A stretch of 64,000 bases of DNA from Linyphia triangularis (taxonomy: Eukaryota; Arthropoda; Arachnida; Araneae; Linyphiidae): positions 99,993,918 through 100,057,917 of the forward strand of contig OZ021721.1 in NCBI GenBank assembly GCA_963978545.1, given 5' to 3'. The notes under the pieces were generated by a model. The model did no database searches. It was not told where the DNA came from and saw only the letters and a list, made by a program, of their open reading frames with translations. Positions 25,001 to 36,659 of this stretch are shown one piece after another (the stretch's first letter is position 1; every line of letters begins with the position of its first letter). A program made the translations under genes and the position numbers.

Positions 25001-26040
25001 TATAAATATTCCTGGATTTAACAAATTTAGTAATGCTTCCAATATGGACTTAACTGTTGATTATTGCGATAGAATAGACTTTTGATTTATTTAGATAAAC
25101 AATTTGAAATGATTTATTTCTTTTCAGGTCTATCCATCTAGTCCATTGTCTCAGTAGCAATAAAACGGTAATAAAAATCCAAATGGAGAAGAGGACAAGG
25201 CAGGAAGGGGTCTCCTGAAGTGAGATGAAAAATTAGAGCGTAACATTCTTTACGTACCTGCAATAATAAATGCGTTAGGATTAATAATGATAAAAGTCTG
25301 TGCATAGAATGCCATAATACTTACATATTATAAATAGGTAACGTTTCTGTGAATTTAAGAAAAAACGTACTTTGTCTTTTCTAACTTACCTGCTTGATTT
25401 TGTATCTTGTTGAAGAGTACACATACTACTTACTATTATACTATAGTAAGATAGTGTATTTTATTTACATTTTATAAGCTTATTTTAAATAAAAATTCAT
25501 CCCTACCCTTTCTAGTTTTGCCGTTTATCGTTAAAAAGTACACTACAAAAAAAAAAAAAAAAAAAAAAAAATCTTTCCTTTTATTGTAGCTGACTATTAG
25601 TTACATGAATAGAAAAGTGGTTTAAAATTTTTCGAAATTCTTGTTTGAATGAAACTTATAATAGACAATATTATCAAAAATTCCTTATTAGATAAGCGTT
25701 TCAAATACCTCAAAATATATGTAGCATAAAATTAAAGGTGTTTTATTTGTATTGTTAAATAATATTTTTGTTTCATATGAGGCTACAACAAAAATTGCAC
25801 AGTATTATCTCATGTCCAAAAGATAATTAAGACCCTTAAAATTTGTATTTTCCCAAATGTACGTGGTTAAGATCATCATCATTAATAAGAAACTCCTTTA
25901 TACTGCTGACAGTCTGAATAATAAAATATCAGTTTACTTTATTTCTAATAACTGTTATTGATTACCATCGCATAGAAAAAATTCTTCTTATAACCAAAAA
26001 GCTATTTTTACATTGCAGAAAATCCCACAGTACGTTATAC
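25001..26040. other. unique AT-rich sequence with poly-A
   Basis: No gene seen. A poly-A run occurs at about 25546-25570. A slightly more complex stretch lies at 25120-25260. Confidence 0.4.
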
Positions 26041-26770
26041 AATTAAATATTTCATCATAAAAAAAGTATACATTACGCAGTAAACAGTGCTTTACGGAGT
26101 AAAGAGAACATCAACAAACAAAATATACATTTTACAAGGTGAAAATACAATACATAGCAAAAAAAAACGAGTATACTTAAAAAACAAACAAATAAACACA
26201 CTTTCAAAAAACATCCTGCGTATCACAAAACAAATTTTACATGGAACTAAATCAGTTAACATTGTAGAACCTTGTATTTTTGTTTTAAAAAAAAGTGTAC
26301 TTTTTGCATAAAATATCGTATTTTTATTTAAAAAAATCATTGCATACAAAACATACTTTATGTACAAAGAATTATTATTTATAAGCAAAACAGTGTACTT
26401 TATATATGAAACATCATACTTTATATAAAAAATATATCACTATATCTACAAAAAATTATACTTTATATATAAAAAATCCTACTATATACAAAAAAAAAAA
26501 AAACATACTTTAGATACAAACATCATACTTTATGTACAAAAATCATACTTTATATGCGCCGACCAAACGGTATAGTGGTTAGCGTGCTAGCTTCTAGACC
26601 GCGAGGTTGCGGGTTCGAGTCCCGTGTTGGCATGGGTGTTTGTAAATGTATGTTGGCTTGTCTAATGACGAATGTTTTCGGCGCATTATAGCCCTCGTGT
26701 TGCTGACGGTGCCAGATAATCTGAAAACAACCATACTTTATATGCAAAAATCATTATATACAAAAAATCA
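26041..26770. repeat. degenerate ~20-bp minisatellite (catactttatgtacaaaaat)
   Basis: Variants of catactttatatacaaaaa recur across the interval, clearest from 26350 to 26555 and again at 26732-26770. Earlier units (gtatacattacgcag, tatacattttacaagg) are more diverged. A SINE interrupts it. Frames at 26087-26388 on both strands are translations of the repeat. Confidence 0.7.
26558..26731 (+). mobile_element. tRNA-derived SINE, main family, copy 3
   Basis: A full-length copy starting gccgaccaaacggtatag, with B box gggttcgagtcccg and ending ctgaaaacaac. It is flanked by a perfect 14-bp direct repeat catactttatatgc (26544-26557 and 26732-26745), which is itself one unit of the host minisatellite. 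Confidence 0.95.
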
Positions 26771-27149
26771 GGTAAACAATTATCAAATACTTTTGCAATA
26801 AAGTAAATAAAAAAATTTAAATTTGTGTTGCTCCTTAATCTTTTTTAATTGTAGATGCATTCACTTTAAAAGGAAATATCTGAAGTCGACATTTTGTGTC
26901 TCGGAATAAAAACTTGTGAATATTCGTGTCGACTTTTCTTAATGAGTGAAACGTGGGACTTCCCCTCTGGGACCTGCTGAAGAAAAGTGACGAATGAGGA
27001 GGACCTTTAATGAATTAATGGAACCTAGATTTCCGTAATGATAGATTACCAGTACTGGATCAGATAAGAGGGACACTGGGGATGAGAAACTGACAACACG
27101 TGAGGAACGTCCATTAGATGTTCTCATTTCTTTTCTTTTTTTCTTCTTT
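26771..27149. other. unique sequence
   Basis: A moderately complex stretch at 26860-27120 with a short minus-strand frame (26939-27127), unrecognised. It ends in a T/C-rich tract that opens the satellite array. Confidence 0.4.
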
Positions 27150-28385
27150 TCTTTTCTGTTTTTTATTTTTACGCCTTTTTATATTATTTTCCCTTTCGAT
27201 ATAATTGCGCTGTTGAAGCTGCATTATATCGTTTCGTCACTGCATTACATCGTTGGTATAAGTGAATTTTGTTTCAGACGATATTTCGGTTGGATATTCT
27301 TAGCTTTTCTTAGGTTCTGGTTTGAAACGAAGCATTGATTAAGAAGGTATGATTTTGAGCAAAATGCAAAGAGGTTACAATGATATTAAATCTGTGAGAC
27401 AAACTTCTTCTTTTTCGATGTTCAGGTCTTTTTATATTATATTCCCTTTCCATATATTTGCATGGTCAAAATGCTTTCGTCACTGCATTATATTGTTGGT
27501 ATAAATGAATTTTATTTCAGATGTATATCGGTTGGGTATTTTTAGCTTTTCTTAGGTCCTGATTTGAAACGAAGCATTGGTTAAGAAGGTATGAGTTTGA
27601 GCAAAATGCAAAGAAGTCACAATGATATTACATCTACGATACAAACTTCTTTCTTTTTCGATGTTCAGGTCTTTTTATATTATTTTCCCTTTCCATATAT
27701 TTGCTTGGTCAAAATGCTTTCGTCACTGAATTATATCGTTGGTATAAGTGAAATTTTTTTCAGACGATATTTCGGTTGGTTATTCTTAGCTTTTCTTAGG
27801 TTCTAGTTTGAAACGAAGCATTGATTAAGAAGGTATGATTTTGAGCAAAATGCAAAGAGGTTAACTATGATATTACATGTACGATACAAACTTCTTTCTT
27901 TTTCGATGTTCAGGTCTTTTTATATTATTTTCCCTTTCCATATATTTGAATGGTCAAAATGCTTTCGTCACTGCATTATATTGTTGGTATAAATGAATTT
28001 TATTTCAGATGATATATCGGTTGGGTATTTTTAGCTTTTCTTAGGTCCTGATTTGAAACGAAGCATTGGTTAAGAAGGTATGAGTTTGAGCAAAATGCAA
28101 AGAAGTCACAATGATATTGAATCTGTGAGACAAACTTCTTCCTTTTTCAATATTCAGGTCTTTTTATATTATTTCCCTTTCCATATATTTGAGTGGTCAA
28201 AATGCTTTCTTCACTGTATTGTAGCTTTGGTACAAACATTTGATTTTTGAATTTTATTTTAGAGGCAATTTTGGTCGGGTTGCTTCATAGGTTCTGGCCT
28301 AAAACGAAGCAATTATTCAGAAGATATGAGTTTGATAAAATGAAGAGGGGTAACAAGTCTGTTATATATACGAGAAAATTATGTT
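27150..28385 (+). repeat. ~244-bp satellite array, five units, A-B-A-B-C order
   Basis: The anchor ttcaggtctttttata lies at 27421, 27664, 27909 and 28153 (spacings 243, 245, 244), with a diverged first unit from about 27150. Units 1 and 3 share gacgatatttcggttgg, tgattaagaaggtatgattt and gcaaagaggtta. Units 2 and 4 share tatatcggttgggtattttt, tggttaagaaggtatgagtt and gcaaagaagtcacaatg. Unit 5 is more diverged. This is a two-unit higher-order period of about 488 bp. Confidence 0.9.
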
Positions 28386-28560
28386 TTCAAAAATTGTTTT
28401 ACTAGAAGAATCATCTTTATATTTTATACAAATTAGAAGCAGACCATTTATTTGAGAATTCTTGCCAAACGACTGATATAAATTTTTGTTTCGATATTAT
28501 TACATTGCAAGATTATTCAGCATCATTCTAAATGAAAAATTCAGACATGAAAAATAACAA

Positions 28561-29131
28561 CAGGGTGTCTTAAAATGGATGGATTATAGGAAACTAAAGA
28601 AATGTATCATTTGCTGCATTCTATTTGGGAAATTAGAGAATTTTATCTCATCTATTTTCAAAGTTCACAAAAAGATGACAATGTTGATTGATAAAACTAA
28701 AAAATGAAACACTATAGAAATGTACCATTTGCTACATTCTACTTGGGAAATTAGAGAATTTTACCTCATCTATTTTCAAAGTTCACAAAAAAATGGCACT
28801 GTTTATTGATAAAAAAAATATTAAAAAAAAAAACTCGATAGAAATGTACCGTTTGCTGAAACTAGAGAATTTTATTCCATCAATTTTCCAATATTGTTAC
28901 AAAGTTTTCTAAATAGATCACCATCTCTAGCAACAGCAAGACTCAAATGAAAGATTTTTAATTTTTAATTTAAAAGTGCCATCTGTTGGTAATTTTTAAA
29001 ACTATTTTTGAAAAATTACGGGTAAAATTCCGTACTTGTCCAAGTATAAGGAAGAATACGGTGTACTTCTATCGTTTTTAATTTTTCAAATTCATTTTTG
29101 AAAACCGTTAATCTATTTTGGGACACCCTGT
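28561..29131. mobile_element. mariner-like MITE with three internal repeats, 571 bp
   Basis: It begins cagggtgtcttaaaat and ends with the reverse complement of cagggtgtcccaaaat. TA follows the right end; the left flank is AA. Inside, a ~111-118 bp unit (accatttgctacattctact, gagaattttacctcatc, caaagttcacaaaa) is repeated three times. A diverged relative is at 1763-2240. No transposase. Confidence 0.8.
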
Positions 29132-30141
29132 ATTTTAGTTATAAGTAACTAGTTATACAACTTAGTTGTTTTTTCAGTAACTACTACTTTGAGTAGATAG
29201 ATTAATACTCAACTAGTAATTTGATTTTAGGATCTTAAATTATTTTCTAGTTGCTCTGAAATATTTTCCCGCGGAAATGCAAGAGCTAGCTCATAACAAC
29301 AGAACAGTGAAGATGCGAGGAAAGTTAATCTGAAATCATAGGCCACTGCCTTTTGTAATATCTAATATTAAAAAATAAAATACGCGATTGTGATGGGAGG
29401 CAAATTTAAATTTATTTTTAAACTAGTTGCAGTGCTCGGTGTCGTCCGGCCTCAAACAGCTGTGGGCTGGTACAAACTGGTTAAAATTGCTTAAGTACAT
29501 TGACATTTTTGAGCATACCCCCCCCCCCCCTTACCCTTCTCCTTCAACCTCCTAACCTCAATGTTACTTTCTTTTCTACCAAGCAATAGAATGAAATTGT
29601 GTTCTCGATAGTCTGGTTTGGTCAATATACCTATAGATAAAACCCAGATTAAATTGTGCGGTAGATCTCAAACCAAGTAAAATGGTCTATAATTAGATTT
29701 CATAACTTTTTCTGGTTGACCATTTTATTTGCCTGTTGTTTTTTTTACAGCGTTTAGTTATTAGTTGGGAGATTCTTTTTGTTACGTTACTAATGTTCGA
29801 GATGAGCAAATTACGGTCGGTGGATGTTTTAGTATAATAATAATATCGTCACTTTCAACTTAAAATGGCGTAATCTACAACGTTCGAGTTCTTTGAATCG
29901 AGAGTGACAATAAATATCATGATACTATATTGTAGAAAGATTTAGACTTGCAATCAAAATCCGAAATGTTTTCTTCCAGTCGAAGTCATCCTTTCCACTC
30001 CAGGAAAATTTTACTATTCATAATTAAAAATACGCTTTACAAGTTTTAAACTTAAATACAAAAACATGCAACAACATACTAAAAATTAAATAAAAATAAT
30101 TGAACAAAATAATCTAAAATCCGTTGACCAGTTTTAATTAG
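29132..30141. other. unique sequence with C homopolymer
   Basis: No gene recognised. A C run of about 12 at 29519-29530 is followed by pyrimidine-rich sequence to about 29560. Confidence 0.4.
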
Positions 30142-30273
30142 TCTGATCATAATTTCCACCTTATGGAATCATTTCTGAAGGATACAGACCCTCGTACACT
30201 TGAAGACATACAAAAGGCACTTTCTCTAAACGAGCTGAGAAGAATTAAAAAAATAATGGTCAAAGTTCATTGA
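30142..30273 (+). CDS. short protein-like open frame, unrecognised
   Basis: A frame of 43 codons opens after TAG at 30139-30141 and ends at TGA 30271-30273; the first ATG (30163) gives 36 residues. The product has MESFLKDTDPRTLEDIQKAL then SLNELRRIKKIMVKVH, a balanced, charged, helix-like composition unlike the low-complexity frames around it. The opening lies just after ttttaattag, which could be a weak splice acceptor, so it might be a terminal exon. I do not recognise the family. It could equally be a transposon relic or chance. Confidence 0.22.
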   Translation, partial: SDHNFHLMESFLKDTDPRTLEDIQKALSLNELRRIKKIMVKVH

Positions 30274-30281
30274 ATTCAACA

Positions 30282-30340
30282 GTTTTTATAACTTTTCCAA
30301 GTTTTTACAACTTTCCCAAGTTTTTACAACTTTCCCAACA
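30282..30340 (+). repeat. 19-bp minisatellite, three units
   Basis: The unit tttttacaactttcccaag occurs about three times in tandem (the first unit slightly changed). It abuts the dispersed repeat that follows. Confidence 0.85.
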
Positions 30341-30650
30341 ACTTTGGCTAAGATCGCGTGACATTGGCCGATGTGGACCATTGAAATCGGCAGTTGGATA
30401 CCGATACTGGCCAATCCTGACCAATGCTGGATAAAATATACAAGAAGTTTTGAAATGTTGATGCACAATTTTTAAAGTGAAATATTTCATTAATAGGAAA
30501 GAATAAAAGACAAAATATGTTTTGTGTTTTTGACGTGTGTTTTTTTTTTGAAAAAATCGTATATTTTGGAACGATGCTCGAGTTTCAGATCAAATTATCC
30601 GAATCTCTGCTTCCACCATTGACCAAACTGCTGTGTTACCTTGGTTGCTT
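30341..30650. mobile_element. dispersed repeat with CCAATG ends, copy 2
   Basis: It matches 24436-24782 block by block (ggccaatcctgaccaatg, aaatgttgatgcac, aaaatatgttttgtg, gaacgatgctcgagtttcag) and at the right end (inward accaaggtaacacagcag). Ends are less clear than in copy 1. Confidence 0.65.
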
Positions 30651-31560
30651 TATCGCTAAATGACATTCCTGGTTCAAATAACATGCTTTGGGATCAGCAG
30701 TTCTTTTAGAGTTATGATTGGAATAATAATACTGCTTAGAATATCTTTATAAATCAGGATTGCTGAAGGTGATGTTTAGTAAAATTATTTTTATCGCTGT
30801 TATTACCATCCTTAATCTTATTAAATTATATTAAATTATTTTATTTCTATTAGGTTAAATATTTTTTTCTTAGACTTTTAAATTTGTGATATAAAAAAAA
30901 GTTATTCTTTACTTTATGACTGATAAAATATGGTGAAATAGCACTACCGACCTCATACCTAAATTTTGATGTCCTTAATTAATTTATTTTTGAATATTTT
31001 ATTGAAATAGAATTTCATTCTATTAATATTTCGAAAAATTAATTTATTTAGAGTAAAAGCTTTTTGTTAAGTATGAAAGAATTATATGTTTTTCACACTT
31101 GTATGAAAAAATGGTATATTTTTCATTCTACAAAAATAGCAGTTATACAAAACATAATACTTAATAATACATAATAATTAAGAAAAAAATTAAGCTAAAA
31201 ATCAACTATTTGGAACATTTATCTTAAGTTATGACTAGTCCATAATTAGTGACATTGAAAAAACTAAGAGAATGGAAAATTATATGATTTTTACATGATT
31301 TAAGGTTGTAATTATAGTTTCTGCCAATTTAAATAATTATCTTTAAAATAAATTCATAAGTTTTGTACAATTTCATAGTTTTTAAAAAATACTCTTCTCA
31401 GCTTAATAAAAATTGCCCAAAATCTTTAAAATTTGAACATTTTGAAGCCTAAAACGGACTTTTCGGGAGAATGACACAGACATCTTTCAACTTTAATTTT
31501 TTTAATATTTAATTAAGTATTCTAAAATTTGTAAGTCTAAGATCTAGATTGCAGAATGAA
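30651..31560. other. AT-rich sequence, no feature seen
   Basis: No open frame, RNA gene or bounded element recognised. Confidence 0.4.
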
Positions 31561-32774
31561 ACATGAATATTTGCCCATCTAAAGGATATAGAGAAAGGAA
31601 AATTTGATTGAGAAAGTATAGCACACATGTAAAGAGATTTTTAACATCCCTGTATTATCTATAGCTCGGGAAAAAAAATTATGAAATAAGAATCTCCCCG
31701 GTGTATATTGCATTCTCGATTTCATTTTAATCCTCGGAGAAAATGTTAGAGCTCCCCTAAACATATTAGCATACACGTCTTCCTTAAATGCTCAATTCCG
31801 TTTACAGCCAGGGTGTATCCTCGTAACAATAGGGAGGAACAAATAAAAAAAAGAAGCTTACGATGTTTCCCTTAGAAAAACCAGACCATAAAGTAATACG
31901 AAAGGGCGAGCGAGATAGAAAAGAGGAAATGAATTATTAATTCACGAGGAAAGCTTACACAATTTTCAGTCGAAATACTTTATAATATCCTTTTGAGAAA
32001 GGTCAGGCAAACAATATTTCGGCGCATCGGTAACAGTCGGTTATTGATAGCACAGTTATTTAAAAAGGGAAAAAATGCTCTTTCATTTTCTCATAAAGTA
32101 ATGGAACATTTATATTTGAAACCTTTCCTCCCAATTCCATTTGGGGCAAAAGGGGACAAGCGAAGCCTTCAATTTTAACTGCTTCGGTTTTCCTGCGGAG
32201 TATTCTTTTCTCTCTCTCTCTACAATCTTTAGTTTATTCTTTATTTATTTTGTTCCGCTTTTGAAACTTTCTCTTCTTTCTTCGTCTTTGTGTAGATGAC
32301 ATTATTTGGAGAGGAAATATATTGACGAAAAAAAGTCGGGAAAAAATGCATCAAAAGTAAAGATACCGGCGACAGCAAGATGCTCTTTAGCCTAAGGCAG
32401 CCTGTCCGAGGAAATCAGGCGGATCATCATTTTTCCACGCCACAGATTTCTTTTTTTACAGGAGAAAAATATCGCTCTCTTTATGTAATTCATTGCTGTG
32501 CACTCAAATTTCTTATAGCTAATAGCTTCTCCTTTTTTTGACCCCCCCCCCCCTTCATCTTAATTTAGTTGATTAATTAATATTTTTACTCTCGAGACGG
32601 GATTCTTTTAATTCGGAAATTAATTAGTTTGTCAGCCGCCATATTTGCAATCTGATAAGAGCATTTGGGAATTGAGGTGAAACGAATATAGCATTTGAAA
32701 TATGAAAAGAATTTATATGTCTTTAGGAGATTTCTTTGTAAAACAATTTTTTTTTAAATTTTGAAGGTCTGTTA
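31561..32774. other. large unique, less AT-rich island
   Basis: About 31570-32700 is non-repetitive and more complex than its surroundings, with a C homopolymer at 32544-32553 and a short CT repeat at 32210-32220. Short frames (31579-31776 -, 31993-32178 +) show no domain. A candidate for conserved non-coding sequence. Confidence 0.45.
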
Positions 32775-33545
32775 CTTTCAATAACCCATATGTTTACAAA
32801 GGGTAATGAAAATATAGTATGCAGTAAAAAAACAATTAGATTTTTTTTTTTTTTTTTTTTTTTGCATTTCTCCACGTTGTGGAATATCCTTATTAAAAAA
32901 AAGTGGTCTAGAAAAATTGTATGTCTGTGTGTACTTGGTCAGTATAGCCCCCGAACAAATTGACTTACGATGTTAAAATTTTGTGTGTGGGTTAGTTGTG
33001 GTCATGGCACCCCCCATTAAGGTTTCCTTCAAAATCGGGCGTGCGCATAAGGTTAAAATCATGAAAAATCATGAACGAATCATGTTTTTAAGCAATTTCT
33101 AAAAAAACGTTTTTAACGATTTTGATTAAAATCTCTGAGCAAATGCCTTTTAAGGTGTTCTAACAGTCCCCATCTCCGAAATTTCCGTAGAAATGCTATC
33201 AAAGCGAAACAAGTTAAAAAATTAGTACCTTTAACAACAATTGATTTTTTCTCTTTGATTCACAAGAAAGGAAAAAGTAATGTTTATCGAATAACCCGCC
33301 AATTTCACCATTTTGGCGGGGTTTTTTTGCCCATATAAAAATTATTGCAAAAAATATCGCCGAACTAATCATCATAGTGTTATTCAAAATTGTGCGATGT
33401 TCCACACCCACAATTTTTTTTAATTTAAGGAAAAGATGAAAACGGTAAATTACCTCAATCCATGTCAAATTTAAATGCAGAAACCAGTATTATAGTGTAA
33501 TTAAATGTTGTGCGATGTTTCACATCCATAGTTTTTGTTGGGATG
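32775..33545 (-). mobile_element. unclassified repeat R1, copy C (inverted)
   Basis: The reverse complement of R1: it opens aataacccatatgtttacaa, then passes ctccacgttgtgg, tgtatgtctgtgtgtac, ccccgaacaaattgac, gcgcataaggtt and ctccgaaatttccgtagaa, ending at aacatttaatt-type and gcgatgtttcacatcc. The block gatgtggaacatcgcaca occurs twice (about 33395 and 33512), an internal duplication absent from copies A and B. The frame at 33214-33468 is inside the repeat. Confidence 0.75.
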
Positions 33546-33630
33546 TACGACCTGTATTTACTAATACAGGTGTTAGACTGTACCAAATTTACTAATACAG
33601 GCGTTAGAGCTGCACTATGTTTCTCTTCAA
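33546..33630 (+). repeat. ~35-bp direct repeat with small palindrome
   Basis: The block atttactaatacaggtgtta recurs as atttactaatacaggcgtta. The first copy forms the palindrome cctgtatttactaatacagg. No known element recognised. Confidence 0.7.
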
Positions 33631-34009
33631 TTCCTTTTCAAGAAATACTCTTTTGAATTTTAACTTATGCATTCGGTGGAGACGGGGATTTCTAATTTGA
33701 TATGGCTCGAATGCTATCATTCAAAGTGAAATAAATCCCTTCAAAAAATCTCTCGGCTAAACCAAAGTGCTTATAAAACTACATCAGTCCTTTTATTTAT
33801 TGCTTTTTAAAAGATTCTGTTGATTAGTTTCATAAATGAATAAAAAAAATTTAAAAAAAAGTTAATTTAGAGTTTTTGGGTAAAAATTCACGTTTATTTT
33901 TAAGTATTACTAAGAGTATTTTCAAGTAAGATTGCTTTTAAATCATCTCTGTAGTTTCATTTTATTCAAAACGAAACTTCATTTTCAAAAAATTTCAGAA
34001 GTACAAATA

Positions 34010-35320
34010 GTTGGAAAATATATAAAATAAATTACAAAAGTTTTTGCTTCTAGTTTTGAATATCTAGTTTTAGATAGTTGCCTGCTAAGGCTTATTTTAG
34101 TTCTCCCATTCTTTATTTGAGTTGTTCATTATTTTTTGGTTTAGGGGAACAAAAATTTAAGTGACATTACAAGAGTAAGACTATTATTTATTTATTTTAG
34201 AAAGTGGAATACTAAAAATTGTTTTTCTAAATATATTTGTCTTTCCTTATATTATAACTTTTTACATGATGTTCTTTTTGTACAAGGTATATTTTAGTAT
34301 AATTCCATAGCTATGCAATTTCGGGTGAAGATTCAAATAATGAAACATACCTAAAATAAATTTTGCATCTTGTTCTGAGAATCTAGTTTTGGATAGTTTC
34401 CAGCAAAGTTTCTTATTATTTAATCCATTCTTTATTTGAGTGGTTCATTATTTTTTGCTTTAGGTGAACAAAAAAGCAAGAGAAATTATAAGTGTAATAT
34501 TTTTTTGAAAATGTGGACCAATAAAAATTGATTTTCGAAATATATTTTACTTTCATTATATTATAACATTGTTTATGTTGTTCTTTTTTCGAAAGATATA
34601 TTTTAATTTGATTTTACGTTTAATTACATAGCTATACAAATTCTGATGAAAGTGCAAATCATGACATATAACTAAAATAAATTACAAACGTTTTTGTGCG
34701 TAGTTTTGAGTATCTAGTTTTGGATAGCTACCTTCGAAGTTTGATTTGAAATTTTTCCACTCCTTATTTGAGTTGTTCATTAATTTGAAAATTTATAAAT
34801 TTCGACTCATTTTAGATTGTGGAACACTACAAATTGATTTTATAAATATATTTTACTTTTATCATGACTTTTTATGGTATGTTTTTTTCAAAAGGTATAT
34901 TTTAGTTTGATATTAACGTTTTATTCCATAGTTATACAATTTTGTTGAATGTGTAAACAGTGAAACATACCTAAAATAAATTACAAAAGCTTTTTTTTTT
35001 GTCTAGTTTTTAGTAAATAGTTTAAGATCTAGTTTATCTTAAAGCAAATATTGCGAAGCATATGAATTTTACACCCCTGCGAAGTTAGATTTTAATTCTC
35101 CCATTCTTTATTTGAGTTGTTCATTACTTTTTACTTGAAGTGAACAAAAATACAAGTGAAATTACAGGCGTAATACTTTTTTAAGAATGTGGGCCACTAA
35201 AAATTGGTTTTCTAAATATATTTCATTTTATCATAACTTTTTCCTGGTGATCTTTTTTTCAAAAGATATATTTTACTTATATATTACGTTTTATACAATT
35301 TCTGGTGAAAGTTCTTAGGA
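34010..35320 (+). repeat. ~320-345 bp tandem array, four diverged units
   Basis: The anchor ctttatttgagttgttcatt lies at about 34111, 34430, 34762 and 35106 (spacings 319, 332, 344). Other repeated blocks are agttttgaatatctagtttt, ctaaaaattgattttc-like and aacatacctaaaataaat. Units differ by many substitutions and indels, so the array is old. Confidence 0.85.
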
Positions 35321-35957
35321 GGATTTTCAAACCAGTCTATTATAAAATGATCCGCTTCAGTGTCCACGTTACAGTTAAAATATCGCTGAATCAATTCATG
35401 TTTAACCAATAACATCATCCGTTATTTCAAGGAAATGTTTTCTAAACAATTCTGCTTAATCCTTGCAGATATTCTGTAGAAAAGGGATGGTTGGATGGAG
35501 AAATGCACACATTTTCAATGTGTATGTTTTAGATTATGCGTTAAAATAATATCCTTTGTATAAAATTATTTTCGAAACAGGTTTACTAGTTATACAATAC
35601 TTTTACGATGTTTTAGACGCATTTATTATGTAGTTTGTGTTTAAATCGGTTGAGGAAACCCATAAGTCAGCTGAAGGCAATCATGAAAAATTATTTCTGA
35701 GGAATAGGATTTCTTAAAAATAAAAGGAAATTTCTAGGAATCCATGTAATGTGACCCGATACATGTGGTTCTACGGAATCTTATTGGGAAAAAACTAAAT
35801 TTTGACAAAAAGTAGTATGTGGTTTCTAAAATAAGATATTCGTTTTAAAATTACATTAATCGGAGATTGTCATTTTCACTTTAAAATATTTAGTTTTAGA
35901 CAAAAATGGGTTAATTTCTTACACGACATGGTTATTTTAAAGTTTAAATCAATATAT
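35321..35957. other. unique AT-rich sequence
   Basis: No gene or bounded repeat recognised. Confidence 0.4.
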
Positions 35958-35961
35958 TTAA

Positions 35962-36655
35962 GGTGAATTCGTACCCTTCAAACTTTTTTTTATTTAAGTA
36001 AAAAAAAAGTTTTTTACTAAGTAAAAACAAAGTTCACATAATGCTCTAAATTTTAAATTTAAAAAAAAATTAAAGTTTTTTTTTTTAATTCTTCAAATTT
36101 CAAATTCTATTTTCTTTTTCAATTTTTAATACTTTTTCTGATTTTATTAAAAAAATGTTCCTAGTAATATACTTTAAATATTTTGGAATCGAATTTAGAA
36201 TAAGTAAAATAGTTTTTGAAAAGAAAAAAAAAAACTATAATTACTGTACATATATGTAAATAAAGCTTCAAAAGCGGGCATTTTTCAACATTTAAATTTG
36301 TAAAAAAAAAAGTAAGTTTTATGATATTCAAAAATCAATGCCTATCTTTGTCAAATACATATAAAAAATGACAAACAAAAAATTTAAGTAGTTTTGTTTA
36401 TATTTGCTAAAGTTTTAGCATTTTGAGTAAGGTGGGAATTTCAAAAATCACGAACTGAGAAAATGCTTTCGAAACACCAAAGAAACTAATGCAGCAATAC
36501 TAAATTATCCATAAAAATATTATTTTTCTGCAATTGCAGTTATCGGATCAGCTCAAAAACTTGCCAGAATAAAGAGAAGGTTTCAAATATAATCAACACG
36601 CAAAAAATAGAAAATTTATATTTTTATAATTTTTTGTTAAAACAAGGGAGTCCCC
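35962..36655. mobile_element. TTAA-flanked element, 694 bp
   Basis: The left end ggtgaattcgtacccttc is preceded by TTAA (35958-35961). The right end, inward, is ggggactcccttg and is followed by TTAA (36656-36659). The length equals that of 3835-4528. The interior is AT-rich and non-coding. The terminal repeats are weak, so the call rests on the TTAA pair, the length and the resemblance to siblings. Confidence 0.5.
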
Positions 36656-36659
36656 TTAA

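Noticed and set aside
24882..25085. A 67-codon frame
   Set aside because: It starts within the fourth unit of the 215-bp array and shows no domain.
27591..27806. CRISPR-like regular repeats (also 39792-40393 and 57803-57990)
   Set aside because: These are head-to-tail satellites without unique spacers, in eukaryotic DNA.
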